NCBI GenBank assembly: GCA_026874595.1
Contig: CM049319.1
Location: forward strand, 67,547,917 to 67,611,916
Source: Sipunculus nudus
Taxonomy: Eukaryota; Annelida; Sipuncula; Golfingiida; Sipunculidae
Reading direction: 5' to 3'
Length of the DNA: 64,000 nt
In this document: piece after piece, positions 48,774 through 61,137 of the stretch
Position numbering within the stretch: the first letter of the stretch is position 1
Layout of the letters: every line of letters begins with the position of its first letter
Notes under the pieces: model-generated
What the model saw: only the letters and a program-made list of their open reading frames with translations
Databases searched by the model: none
Told to the model about the DNA's origin: nothing
Program-made: the position numbers and the translations under genes

Positions 48774-50363
48774 GGGTCACAAAAGCAGAGCAGTAAGCAT
48801 TTATCATTTGACCTTGGTAATGCACAGTTTATCGTTTCTCTTCTATGATTTACCTGAAGACTCAATGCTGTGCTCTTTAGTTATTTGGACAAAGGCAATA
48901 TTGTCACTTGAAGAAGGAGACCATTGCAGGAGAAGTAACTTAATTGGGGTAACAGAAAACCTGTTCTACCTAATACCTCACTCTGAGACTACAACACACT
49001 AGGGCATAACTGCTGAACTACGAGCAATCTTGCCAATAGTTGTCGATCTTCTCTTATCCAACTTTGCAATGCGTCTTCTTCTTGCACAAACTGAAGGGCC
49101 TTAGCTTAAATTTCTACATTGGATCCTAAATGGATCTTTCTGCTGTAGCTACAACTAATCTGTCTCCCCCTATCGCCGCCTGCTTGATCTACTGAAGCAA
49201 ATCAAGTGAACTCTTCTCCTGCTGATATAACTGACGCGACATCACGCCGTCTGTCAAAGATCTTTGTTAAATATGATGGGGAACTCTCCTCCGAAGAATG
49301 TTTTACTTCTTTAAATACACTTGTCACATAAGCTTGTCTCGTCTGGACACCTTTTGCGGAGTTAATGGCATTTTAGAAAAATTGTTTATAAAGTGTTATT
49401 GCTGAAACGATGCTGAAAGAGGAGGTCATAACAGGCCATTATGTTGGTCAAATTGGTTTCTATACTATTATAGTACCATTTTCTAGTGCTGATTTGGAGA
49501 CCTGACGCTTGTTCGGGAACAATGACCAGCTTCAATGTTGTTGGATTCAAGAGAGCTGTTTTCTATATGTTTGCGACAGCGTGAAGTGAAGCAAAACAAA
49601 CAATCAAGCCTAAAGCTCACCAGCTCTCAACAGGTTGCCTTTCCTTGTTGAAGACTACAGCTTCAGTGCCTGTCATAACTGTTTTGAGAAGAGGACCAGG
49701 AACAAAAGCTCATATGACTTTTGCAAGACACAACAGTGTAGAGCGATAAGTCAATTGGTCAATTTAGTCTCCTTTACAATTTAATATGGTAAAAATTGCA
49801 CTTTGAATCTGTAAATTAGTAGTTGCACTAGCAAACATCTGCCAATACCTCATTAATACATAACCAACAACGTGGCCGGCTAAAACGTCTTGGAAACATC
49901 TTTGCAGTATGAAACCTTGCAAAACAATTATCCTGAAATGTCATGTACTCTGCAATAAACGAGATACGAGGTAGGCTGGCGTGACAGGAGTCTTTGAAGT
50001 AGTGACTGTCCGGAGCACAGTTCCATGTAACACGTGATCAGGACCTTTCAAACATTTACACAATGTCTCCTTTCAGGAAAGATTTGGTTGAAATTTGACA
50101 TTTTCATATCAGTTTATTTTATTTGCATGTAAGGTGAGGAATTCAGTGACAAAATGCTTGTACATTACATTTATTCACACGTCTTAAAATCATTTTCAAA
50201 ACGGTCATTTGTAAACCTAACATAGCGGTTGAATTCACCCGCAAATTTCAGACATTCAGTGAACTAAATCCAACATACCATGAATGTGGATCTTGGCATC
50301 ATTTATAGATCTGGATGCTTTTCTATGGTACTCGCAGGCAGAGATACCAGCAAAGATAATCAC
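48774..50363. other. Copy B right arm, decayed coding remnants
   Basis: Aligned with 13826-15243. It holds the decayed minus-strand remnants described for copy A (for example ARRRRIAKLDKRRSTTIGKI near 49080-49020), with extra stops. No intact gene. Confidence 0.45.
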
Positions 50364-50499
50364 ATATCCTAAATTTAACATAACCGCCAAACAAAATTAA
50401 TGAAAGCGTTGAATTTAGATCAATGGAATCCCTGAGTCACAGCCATAGGTATTGTCAATATATTTATTGTTCTATGCTGCTCACAAGAGGCGATTTTGA

Positions 50500-51070
50500 A
50501 ATCAAACAGATATTGCTACCAATTTAAAATATTATCCCGATATAAGCAAAGGCGGATAAAAAATGGCGGCCATTTTGAAATTCACTCTGGCGACCAAGTC
50601 ATACATGTATCATGTATAGCAATTTCTTTGGTTTATATCTTGGTATCACAAACATTCATTTTGCTACCATTTGTATTTTCTTCGGTGCTCACAAGAACAA
50701 CTAAAAGCAAGTGTGTCACAAATGGCTGCCATTTTGATATTCAATATGGCGGCCTAACCTAATTTTTGGCACTTATGGAAATGGCTTTAATCGAATTCCT
50801 GGCAACGCAAACATGACTTTTGCTACCATATGTATTCTTCTACGCTGCTCAGAAGTCTAGCTATAGGGCAAAGTAAAAATCGAATGGCGGCCAAGTTTAA
50901 ATTCAATATTGCGGCCTATACCAATTTGTTGAAAGTATGGCAATGACTTTAATAGAATCCCTGGTATCGCAAACATTGGTGTTGCTATTATATTAATCTA
51001 CGGTGCAAAGAAGTCCAGATAACAGGCAAAATATATGTAAAATGGCAGCTAAAGAAGAGGCGGAAAAAAT
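50500..51070 (-). repeat. Inverted block of the ~150-bp ATGGC(C)GCCAT repeats
   Basis: Read on the minus strand, units match those of 12150-12830 (TTAGGCCGCCATATTGAATA, then AAAATGGCAGCCATTTGTGA). It lies just outside copy B and has no partner at the end of copy A, so it is an independent, reversed copy. Confidence 0.65.
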
Positions 51071-51079
51071 GCCATCTGA

Positions 51080-52200
51080 TTTTGACTTTACTAGACGCCA
51101 CACAAGCAGATAGAGACAGAAAGACTGATAAACAGAGGCAAATGATATGAGAGTCTTGCAAATGATATCAACAGTGGGGGTACATGTATTTTGAGGATGT
51201 GTTGCGTGATTTCATTTTGGCCGCCAGCCAGGAGATACGTGGATAGATTACTGCTACATTACGTCAGCACCATGTGTGATGATCAGGAATACGAGGAGTA
51301 TGTTATTCCCCTTGTGCAAAAGAATGTTATTATGTTCTACACACATGAACAAAAGCACCCTCAGACCACACAGATAGGTCTACACTGACCGAAACAGATT
51401 GGGGTTTAAAATGGTTCGGGCATATATACATCATAAAAAGTGGTATATCCTGTTTTTGTAAACAGAACGTAGTGCAGTCCTGGATCACACAATGTTAACA
51501 TTCGATACGTGCAGCGTTTTGTTTCCGTATCCATTTTATTCGTTTAGGCCCCGTTTCTTCTGTGGATTACACCATCAAAAACAGGAAATACAATTTTCGG
51601 GAATTTATGACTTATCTGGGGAGTAATTATATCCCAGTCTTTCTCACAGACAGGACGTACATACGCGCGTGTACACATAAACAACAACAAGGATCGAATG
51701 TGCTATCAAAGCTATACTGTGTGTGTATCAAACTAATGTACTGCTGTAGTAATATAATAACGCTCTATTACAGCGCGTGACCTCCCGGGGAACTTCCACT
51801 CACATTGTTGAGTATAGCGTAACCGCTGCTTATGAAGCGTATGTTATAGAGAAAACATTTATACTTTTCCAGGATATCTATACTTTTCCAGGATATCGAA
51901 TGCATCTGCAAAGTCGATCGCTGGCTGTGTACATGGTGCATATTTATTGCCTGATTAATACTGGCAGTGAGTACACGCGCTCCGTTCGGAAACACGGACA
52001 CATATCTGTATTGTTTATCACTCTGCATCCGGTGAAAACATACAATATTTTCTTATGACGTCACATTATGCATCTTGACAACTGGGAGTTTATATTATGA
52101 GTGACGGTGGTGGCCAACAACCATTGTCACACAATCCCTTTAAGACCACGCCTCGGAAATGTCTCGAGAATGTGTTCTTACGGTTGTAATTTTCAATATT
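51080..52200. other. No supported gene
   Basis: Unique-looking DNA. Open frames at 51191-51388 (plus) and 51768-52058 (both strands) lack convincing splice or coding signals. A 17-base direct repeat (TATACTTTTCCAGGATATC) stands at about 51857-51898. Confidence 0.4.
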
Positions 52201-52224
52201 TTTAACTCAGCTGACTGTACATAA

Positions 52225-53480
52225 AACAACTGAGCTATAGTGATCGGTCAGCGTCCGTCGTCTGTCCGTCCTTCTGTCTTTCTGTTTGCCTGTCCGTCTG
52301 TCTGTTAGACTGGCACGTTTTGACACCGTTGGACCTTGAAATCTGTAACTTAAGAAGACAATAAACAAAATCTCCTTGGAAACCCGAAATTAGGTCACTG
52401 TGAACTATATCCTCCGAGCTATGAGGCTTGTAAAGACCCCAACCCCACCCCACCCCCGAATAATTAAACAATTTATTCAAAATCTCAAGTATCTTGATAA
52501 TTAATGAATGCCTTGAATATGGACCATGACCAGATTTGTCAGTTCTTAAAAACCGGTGGCCCCACTTGCATTTTTTCTAATTTTTACGATTTTTTACTGT
52601 TTTTTAGACAGTTAAATTACAGCAATTATATCAGTTTCTCTACTGTGGTTTCATCTAGTGTCCCGAAACCTGATGTTTTTATTGATAATGACTGGTTTCT
52701 CAGTTCCTAAAGACTGGTGGCGCAACCTGTATTTTTATGATTTTTTCCTTTATTTTGAGACCGCCAAATTATATTGATACTATCAGATTTGCAACTGTGG
52801 TTCCATCTAGTGTCCTGGAACCTTGTGTGTTATTAGGGCCCCGCTTGAATAAGTGGATGCCCTATAGTAATCATCTTGTCCATCCGTTCGTCTGTCCATC
52901 TGTTCGTCTTTTTGTATGTCAGTCAAATTTGTTTGCTGGTGATAACTCCAGTTTGGGTTAACATATCAATTTCAAACTTGAATTAGATATGGCCCCCCTC
53001 TAAAGCTAGAACTATATTGATTTTTGAGTCATGTTGTAAAAGTTCAAGGTCACAGGACCAACTTATTCAAAAAGATTGTGGATGTATTTTTAGCCAAACT
53101 TTCCATCTATCAAATATAGGTGACCTGCAAATAGAAGATAATCTTGATTGGTTTTGGGGTCATGAGATCAAAGGTCAAGGTCACAGAGGTCATCTGTCCA
53201 CATATTTGTTTTCCGGATGATAATTCCAGGTTAGATTGAAAAATCGGTCTCAAAACTAATATATGGCCCATCATGAAGTAAGAACCCTTTTGATTTTAAG
53301 GGTCATGAGGTCCAAGGTCACAGGATCCACTTCTTTACCTTCCAACTTCCACATTTTGCTCACCTGAAATTGCGAAAGAAAATTATGTATTTTGGGATCA
53401 CCAGGTCAAAGAGGCCAACTGTCCACATATTTGTTTCCAAATGATAGTTCGAGTTTGGAACGACAAATCGAAATCAAACT
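52225..53480 (+). repeat. Second diverged repeat family (GATAACTCCAG / AAGGTCAAGGTCACAG)
   Basis: Starts with CTGAGCTATAGTGATCGGTC and TCCGTC/TCTGTC runs. Then units of roughly 150-180 bp repeat GATAACTCCAGTTTGGGTT, TTTCAAACTTG, ATATGGCCC, TTGATTTTTGAGTCATG and AAAGGTCAAGGTCACAGAGG. It shares the AGGTCA runs with the 22-36 kb array but no CTCF-like cores. Similar repeats are familiar to me from molluscan genomes. Confidence 0.65.
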
Positions 53481-53499
53481 TGTTCTGATTTGAAAAATT

Positions 53500-53980
53500 G
53501 ATTCTTTAAAGACCTCTTAATTTAGTTGAAAAAATCAATGTGTTTTATTATACTTTGACCAACTCATCTCCACTTTCTTCCTTTTTATGATTTATATGCA
53601 TATTATAGTCATTTAGTTCAGAAAACAATACAAATATGTAATAATTGGAGGCTGATTTTTGCCACATTTCCATATGTTAGGCTTTTATAAAACACATCAC
53701 AATAATTCCACATAACGTACTTATGTTTCTTTATAAGTTTTAAATAGAAGTATCAGTTGTACAAGATGAATAAATAAAAAATGTGAATGGAGAAATAAGT
53801 CTGCGGATAAAGTCACAAAAATTCCTGATTGTGTTTTAGATAATTGAATCAATATTAGACTAAGTGACATTTTTGGAGGACCTGGAGAACTGGATGCGAC
53901 CTGGAGAGGGGGGACCATATGGACCCCTGCGTCCCCCTCTGGCTTCGGCCCTGTATGTAAAATAATAATAATACTAATAA
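53500..53980. other. No gene seen
   Basis: AT-rich spacer ending in a GGGGGGACCATATGGACCCCTGCG-type fragment (53905-53930) and (AAT)n directly before the Helitron start. Confidence 0.4.
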
Positions 53981-54301
53981 TCTATATATTAAAAGTGTTA
54001 GGCGATTTTTTTGTAACTTTCCGTATCTCCTCTGATACCACCGTACGGATTGCAGTTAAGAGATTCCACCCACTTATATTTGCAATATTTGCGTATCACG
54101 TGCATAATTAATAATTTAAACTTTTGCCCCAAAAGACAACCTCCGCCCGGGACAGGGTCTATTGTGCACAAGGAGATATCGCATGCTCAAAAGCGGGATC
54201 TTTGAAAGAATAGTAATTGCCCGAATGGTATTGCAGGTGTGGAGAAAGAAGAGGAAGGGGAGAGGGCCGTAATAAGGTTACAATAAAAAAATGTAAACCT
54301 A

Positions 54302-54340
<39 letters not shown>

Positions 54341-55535
54341 ACTACACTATGTATTTCAGTGTATGAAAATATATATATATTTCTTTCATTTTGTGTTATT
54401 TTGCAGGTACACGAGGGGTATGAGAGGGGGTAATCCCTCTTCCATATATGGAAATATTAGAATACACCAAGGACCACATTAGAGTGAATTTTCACACAAA
54501 AAAAACGCAGTTCCTCAGAAAATGCATAATGTAGTCAAAAACGTAAAAGGATCATTATTTCATATTAATTTTTCTTCACACTTATAAATTAATATTTCAA
54601 TTTTCGCAACATGCAATGTAAATGGCGACAAGGTGCATCCACGTTAATAATTTGTAAAATATTATCTCTTATATGCAATGTTCGGTTTAATATATATGGA
54701 ATGTTGAAGTCTGATGCTGAAATTTGCATTATACATTGGTGTGTAGTGTCGGCAGCATATAAAAGACTTAACGAAGCACACATCTAATTCCAGTTGTAAA
54801 GCTCAGACACACAACAGGAATAAATATCATACTGAAAGGATCAACCATAATGAAATGATGTAGAAATAAGTTCCAAATGTACGGATACAAGTGATTGCGT
54901 TTTAGAAAATTTAGTCATGGTTAGAAAACGTGTATTTCCGATAGTACGGCGAAGACTGGGTGCAACCGGGGGGGGGGGGGGGGGGGGGGCTCCTTGAATA
55001 CGCCCCTGTAGGGAATGCATTGACTGTCTTACTGGAAAACCGTGGTTCACGTTTCAAACATGAATAGTCTATATTTAAAAAAATATACAGCCATTTAATG
55101 TACTTCATATTATAATGCTACTACGAACTTCTGCGCAGCGCTATTGACGGGCTCGGCGGGCAACTTTAAATATCGATGTTCAACATAATATATTTTCAAT
55201 GTAAAATGATTTCATTTATCATTTAAACTTTTCCGAAAAAAATCTCCAGCCAATCTCTTGGCTTCAGTAAGATTTTTATGCATAACACCATACATATAAT
55301 GGATCTATGCATTAATATATAGATAACATTGTACGGATTGCCATGATTTTCGAGATCATATTTGTCCAAGATATTTAGACTCAGACACAAGGTCAACTCC
55401 AAGACACACGCTAAATGCCGTCTACAAAGAGATCTTATGACGGTGACATTGTACAACCAAGACAAATATAAAAGATTATTTGACATCAGAACTAACTGCT
55501 CGCCCTGAGCCGTGCGTAGCACGGGTAATTGCTTG
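53981..55535 (+). mobile_element. Non-autonomous Helitron, about 1.55 kb
   Basis: The left end TCTATATATTAAAAGTGTTA follows an A. The right end has a perfect GC-rich hairpin CCGTGC-GTA-GCACGG (55510-55524), then GTAATTG and CTTG, followed by T. Helitrons start with TC, end with a hairpin about ten bases before CTRR, and insert between A and T; CTTG is one base from CTRR. No Rep or helicase text was found inside. It contains a (TA)n run (54308-54335) and a G run (54968-54989). Confidence 0.7.
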
Positions 55536-55539
55536 TTAT

Positions 55540-55662
55540 TACTATTATTCTAAGTGTTAATAATAATAGTATTTATACACAGAAAATAATGATAATCCAA
55601 AAATGATTCTCTGCACTTTATTCAATCGTATCAATCCACACAGCCAATCCACTCGACCCCAT

Positions 55663-55693
<31 letters not shown>

Positions 55694-57458
55694 AATTGTA
55701 AACTGATGCTTAAAAGGATTCCACTATTCTAATATATAAAATATCGAATGATTAACATTTAGTTAAGGTTGGGGTATTTTCTGATTATGATGTAAGGAGT
55801 GAATACAGACATTATGGCTATGAACCAAAAGGAACATCACATACGTCAATTTAGCAACTTAAAGCTACCCATTCACCTATCTTTTGAAAAAGAATTTATG
55901 TGATTTCTGGCTTCTTCTTTGTATCTAAGGGTAATACTGAATATGAAAAGTTCTTATAACGCCTCCGTTATGGACGCATGAACTTATTTTTCAACAACGT
56001 GTCTGTAAAACAGCAAAGCTGACAACCGGTAAAAACATGTGAACCCAGGCGGTAGTTTGAATATATGTAGAGATAGAAAGGTCGCTTGCTGCAAAAGGCC
56101 ATTTGCAAAGCTCTATCATATCTGACTTGCCGCTAGATGTCCTTGTTAATTGTGTTTTTATTATTTTGGCGGGCCCCCATTTATTATAACCAGGTTGATA
56201 TGAACAAAACAAGCAGCCTGTGTGGGGTGACATCCACGTTTATCTGGCCTATTTTCATAAAAGCTCCAAGGGATTACCTTTAGTTTATAAAGTTCAGATA
56301 TAGGTCAATAGGTCCCTTTTAGAACGTGTTCACCAGATGACAGCTGCGAGCGCAGAGGCAGAGCAGACATGTATACGAATCTGCTTACAAAATATGGTGG
56401 CAATGATTGATTAATCAAAATGCAAGAATTAATATGTTGTACTGGTAGCTTATATAGACATTTGTTAATAAAACAAAAACACGAAACTCGCTAAGGATAA
56501 AGCTTAAAGCTTTTATTTGTTAAAAATAGCAGTGCACATTTTCATATATATTATAACTTATTCAGGAATAATTAAACATGGAAAGCAGAATAAAACATAT
56601 AGCTCAAACCTCTATCACTAAAAAAAGAAAATATAAGTGAAGACTTATTTATATATCTCATAACAGCAACGTAGACAATCTACATTTCATATACGTGATG
56701 AGCGTATAATGAAAAAAATAAATTCATGAACTAAGATACGCTGTACCACAATATTATATAATGCACAAAAAAACATGAAAAAATTGGTTACTTTTTATTT
56801 TATTTATTACTTTATAATAAATATCATTTCTAAATTTTATTACATACTGTCACTTACAAAACATAAATATAACAATAAAAGGCAAAGAGATTTTTACCAG
56901 TCTTTAAGAATGGTCAAATAAGCATTTACATAAATTAAAAAAGGCAATATAAATAAGTCGAGTAACACCAATATTTTGTTGACAAATGTACAGCATAAGT
57001 AAACTAAAAAATTATAGAATGAATTATTGATATTGATACACTATGACTATTCGAAAACACGGAGAAACACGGAGAAACATGAAAACCATAATATATATAA
57101 AAAAATAAGTAATCTAGGGCACTTCTCTTCTTAAATATTGTGCCTTAATACTGCCAAAGCTAGTGTAGATTAAACCTGCTTGCATAGCACTATTAAATCT
57201 CCACCAGAGTTCGCTACCGCCAGTCTAATGGAATGTATAGTCTCTACAACATGTGCCGCTACCGCTGAAAACCGGTGCGTCTTTCATTGAACGCCATTTT
57301 CCGAGAAGCTCGGAAAGCAGAAATCTCATTCATGTGCAAACAATGACCTCCAGCAAGGTCGCCCCCGCAGATGACATATCGCTGGTGATTTTCGGCCAAG
57401 AACACTCTGAAAGAGTTCTCTTTGTATTTGTTAAAATGCTCAGCACTAAACTAAAAAT
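55540..57458. other. No supported gene; AT-rich downstream region
   Basis: Has a CT microsatellite at about 55663-55688 and A/T-rich DNA (56460-57120). An open frame at 57253-57468 (plus) has no supporting signals. The interval probably separates genes. Confidence 0.4.
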
Positions 57459-57464
57459 TTTATT
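57459..57464 (-). terminator. Possible polyadenylation signal of the PLAC-like gene
   Basis: Minus-strand AATAAA about 400 bases after the stop codon at 57866. No nearer canonical signal was noticed. A single hexamer in AT-rich DNA is weak evidence. Confidence 0.3.
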
Positions 57465-57865
57465 CTGACGGCTGTAGCCATGTCATTATATGAAACAGAA
57501 TAGGTGTGATTATTTACTATTAGAGGGGGGGTTCAACATCATTAAAGGGCTTCCCAGGCTTTGGCTAATAATAAAAGGGTAGAATGTAGCGAAAGTAGTG
57601 ATAAGTAGCGACCTCTGGAGGAGATTGAGCATTATGTCATGGTCTAGTGTAAAGGTAGAAAACATTAACTGTTAAGGACCTTTGCTTCAGGCGATATTAT
57701 CAAAATGCAAGGATGCAAAGAAGAATACATATGCTATGGCGAGAAAAAAGGAAAATATTAAAAATTGTGCTATAGAACTCTCCGAACTGCGTTGTAGTAT
57801 GAGTTAACACTGCCAGTACGTGTGTTCACCCCCCGATCGCGCGGAGTTAGCTTTAGATCTTGTTT

Positions 57866-57957
57866 TTAACGACAGGTGGAGCAGCATGTGGCCTTGTTGG
57901 TATTCTGGTTACACGAAGCTGGGCGACACCATGATGCACGATCTCCATACTCACACC
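57866..57957 (-). CDS. PLAC-like module gene, last coding exon (module 9)
   Basis: After the acceptor GTTCTCACAG the exon enters in phase 1 and encodes one six-cysteine module: CEYGDRASWC, a middle Cys, then CCSTC, R and TAA. Spacing is C-x8-C-x4-C-x8-CC-x2-C. The paired CC-x2-C ending resembles the PLAC (protease and lacunin) domain that ends many ADAMTS, papilin and MIG-17-like proteins. PLAC usually closes such proteins, and the stop here directly after the module fits that. Confidence 0.75.
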
Positions 57958-59057
57958 CTGTGAGAACGACAACAACATTAAATGATAAAAACGCTCGTGT
58001 GAAATACAACCAATGATATACAAAATACTTTGTAGATCAACTTCAAAAAAGCAGAATTAACAAAGACAAGAATAAGAGGATTTATTCAACTTTCAGTTAT
58101 AATGCTAGCACGTAAAAATGTGAACAAAAAGAAACGTTCAAACTTCAAGACTTCATATATTCCAAAAAAATATTAAATAATGAGCTATCCAAATAAATTA
58201 CTCCGCGTTCCACTTTGTTAAATCTCTATTGTACAGGTTGTATAAGTTCTGCCTAGCTGCAAAGTTTACCATGCGTTGCTTAACAGAACCGCTTGGAACG
58301 GTTGTAATTAGTATGCTAGTAAATAAATTCTCCAAGCTTAAACATAAATGTTGGTAAAATCTTGTATCTAAGGAAACTGAATCACATAAGACAAGTTCAC
58401 ATTAAATTCTTCAACTAGCATTAAAGAATGGGACCTATTCGTTGACGTCCACTGCGTGTATATTTGTGTATGCTTATGTTTGCTTGCCTTTTGGCGTGTG
58501 TTAAAACACTCAAACAGCAAACCCTGACGGCTAAGAACCAATCCCTCTTGTCTAAATAATTAAATTGAACGATATATCAGTATCACAGTTATCACGTGAC
58601 AGATTCTGACCCAGCAGAGCGCCGTCTGGTGTTACCTTGTGTAAATGATGCTAGAAGTTTTGACCAGTCACGAAGCAGAAAGGACGTTAACACGGCAGTC
58701 TTCAGCTGCTCAGAGCTTTTGAGTCCGTGAATGTCCCATGCAAATGCAACCTACGTGTCTTTTGTTTATCAGTTTTGTATGTTTTGTTCTTAGGTACTGA
58801 GTTTTCAAGCACTCTTATAATATAAAAAATAAAAACTTTGATAAACCGCCAACCATTGAATCGGCCTTGTGTCCGTCATCATGTCTCAATCGAAATAAAT
58901 TTGTAATGATTTTTTAAATTAATATGCTTGTAAAGGCAATACCACCCAGACTCAGGGGTGGACATACTGAAAAAATGCAGATATGAATTTATTCATTATA
59001 TTGTTCGGTTTTTTTTTTTTTTTTTTTTATTCCATGCACTCTCTGAAATAAACTTAC

Positions 59058-59171
59058 CAGACGGGCCCACTCGTTTTCGGCGGCAGGTGGCGCAACATGT
59101 CTTCACATCTCTGGCGTGGTAACAGATGCTGGAGTGGGCAGTCTTACACCAGCTGGCTAGGTCAGCGCACC
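59058..59171 (-). CDS. PLAC-like module gene, exon with module 8
   Basis: 114 bases, phase 1 at both ends, acceptor TTTTACACGGCAG and donor G/GTAAGT. The module reads CADLASWC, then ICYHARDVKTCCATC, followed by the basic linker RRKRVGPSG. The YGD triplet common to most modules is missing here (loop one residue shorter). The linker RVGPSG resembles KVGPAG inside exon 61703-61951. A poly-T/A run lies in the following intron. Confidence 0.75.
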
Positions 59172-59296
59172 CTGCCGTGTAAAATATATACCGTACTCTG
59201 CAGGTCAAATAAAGATATCTGATGGCGGCATATTTGTGAGGAGCTTAAAGCAACACATATTTGCTCAGTATGATGCAGGGACGGTAACAGGAACTT

Positions 59297-59326
59297 AAAA
59301 AAAAAAAAAAAAAGGGGGGGGGGGGG
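59297..59326 (+). repeat. A-run joined to G-run in an intron
   Basis: About 17 A followed by 13 G. Other G runs: 42389-42406, 62442-62465, 63607-63619. Assembly length at such runs is often unreliable. Confidence 0.7.
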
Positions 59327-59719
59327 TCAACACCCTGTACACAGGTACACAAGTGTGCCTGGAGTGCTAATAAACTTAATACATAACTCTTGCATGCAGA
59401 AGTATTACGAAGATATCTAGACGAGACGCCTTTATTTCGTTATTATTTGCATATTATTAGGTATAAGTTGTAAATTATAATTTATAGGTGTACATTATAA
59501 TTTATAGGTGTACATTATTTTCCATTTTTGTTATGATTTGAAAAAAAAGCCTGTTCTAGAGCCGCCCCGGGGATGTAAGAATGAAACACGTCAGAGGTGT
59601 AATGTGTCTTGGATCTTCAAAGCCTATCCAGTGAAATGGTAAACAGGAACTGTGAATAACCAAATGAATCTGAACACAGATTTGTACAGTGTATGTATGT
59701 ACATGTATATATAACTGAC

Positions 59720-59824
59720 CTGAGGACACGTGACCTCCGCACGTCATGCAGCAGTCACGCTTGACGTTACTACGGGAACAGTCGAGTCGGGAGCAGTCAC
59801 TTCGGCGATCGCCGTACACACAGT
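59720..59824 (-). CDS. PLAC-like module gene, exon with module 7
   Basis: 105 bases, phase 1-1, acceptor CTTTTACAG and donor G/GTCAGT. The module reads CVYGDRRSDCSRLDCS, then NVKRDCCMTC, then linker GGHVSSG. The spacing between the second and third Cys is short (four residues), as in modules 4 and 9. Confidence 0.75.
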
Positions 59825-60540
59825 CTGTAAAAGTAAAGTGTAAACAGGCGATATTTAACCACTGCCACGTGTATACCTAGCATTTCAATTTGTATGATAC
59901 ATATTAAAAATAAAACTGGCATAAAAATAACATTCAAAATGCAAGACTCAGTTTTCATATTTCAAGGGATCCTGTGGCTAGTGTTTTGTTCATTAAAATT
60001 TGCGGTATTTGCGAAAGGGATAGTGTCGCGAAAATGAAACGTTCAAGAATAAGACACCCCGATTTAAAAAAAAAGGAAGTTATTTATATTGCAGTCTCAT
60101 TGACTTCTCGTGTACAATAATGTCATGCTTGGAGCGTCGAAATTTGAAAGGCAAAAGATATTGCTTTTATTGATAATAACATAAATTATACGTTAGCTGT
60201 AAGTCAAAGATTGTTATACAATAAAAATAACAGATCTGTCTAGTTATCTGCCAAAAATGAAGAAGAACTTCCACTCGCATCGTCCCTCGTAAAAAAATTA
60301 AGACTCGAGGGTATATTAAACAGATCATATAATAATCTATATACCCAGTGTATGTTGCTGTATCAAGTTTGCTCAAATGGAACTCTCGCGATGCATTCCA
60401 AAAGCGAAAATCGAAAGTTAAACCCCGCTAATATAAAGCCTAACACAGTATATACCTTTACCAAAGTCGGTCTCTTTGGGGCCTATTTTCTATATAAAGG
60501 ACATTTTTGTGTCGTAGTGATATGTAGATGATTCACTGAC

Positions 60541-60660
60541 TTTGATCGTTTGTCTTGAATCGCTGACAGGTCTGACAGCAGTAGAGCGAGATGTCAGGGG
60601 AGTAACAGCGATCTGCAGTCATCCTGGGACACCAACTGTAGTGATCACCGTACTCACAGC
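60541..60660 (-). CDS. PLAC-like module gene, exon with module 6
   Basis: 120 bases, phase 1-1. The acceptor is within ATCATCATCATCAG and the donor is A/GTCAGT. The module reads CEYGDHYSWCPRMTADRCY, then SLYCCQTC, with a polar linker QRFKTNDQ. It has the aromatic residue before Cys2 and the CY pair typical of the W-class modules. Confidence 0.75.
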
Positions 60661-61023
60661 CTGATGATGATGATAATAATAACAATAATATTAATAATAA
60701 TACTAAAAATAAATGTATAATAATTATAAAAAATATATTAATATTAATAATAACTATATAATAATAAAATAATAATAATAACTATATAATAATAAGTTTA
60801 TGTAAAATCAGAAAAACGGTGTTGTGATATGTATTCAATAATAATAATGAAAATCCAAAAAAAGACAAATATTCTCCAGCATGCACACTTGTGTAACTTT
60901 ACTCTATACATAAACTTTTAAAAAAAACTCTCTTGTTTACAAGCCACATGCTTATAAAAAGTGTTTATTCCGGTGACTTTAAACGCGCAGGCACAAAAGA
61001 AAATTCAAGGACACGTTTCTCAC

Positions 61024-61137
61024 CTTGTTTATTGGGTCTATAGTGAGCGGCACAAGTTCGACAACAGACGGAGTTGCTGACGTAACAGTCACGTGATGTA
61101 ATAGTTCTGCACCAACTGGCCTTGTCCTTGTCACACC
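61024..61137 (-). CDS. PLAC-like module gene, exon with module 5
   Basis: 114 bases, phase 1-1, acceptor TTGCTATTTAAG and donor G/GTGAGA. The module reads CDKDKASWCRTITSRDCYV, then SVCCRTC, with linker AAHYRPNKQG. It is very close to module 2 (62797-62910), including the shared SRDCYVS/TRDCYVS text. The YGD is replaced by a single Asp. Confidence 0.75.

Larger units (their letters stand above)
36885..50363 (+). repeat. Segmental duplication, copy B
   Basis: Collinear with 4250-15243. It is longer because of the 53-bp minisatellite (47522-48773), a SINE-like and AT-rich insert (about 41600-43380) and extra DNA near 45240-45850. It lacks some TA runs found in copy A. The two copies are about 21.6 kb apart, with the repeat array between. 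Confidence 0.85.

Noticed and set aside
55223-55522. 99-codon minus-strand frame inside the Helitron
   Set aside because: No Rep or helicase motif, no match to any family I know; an open stretch near the element's 3' end only.
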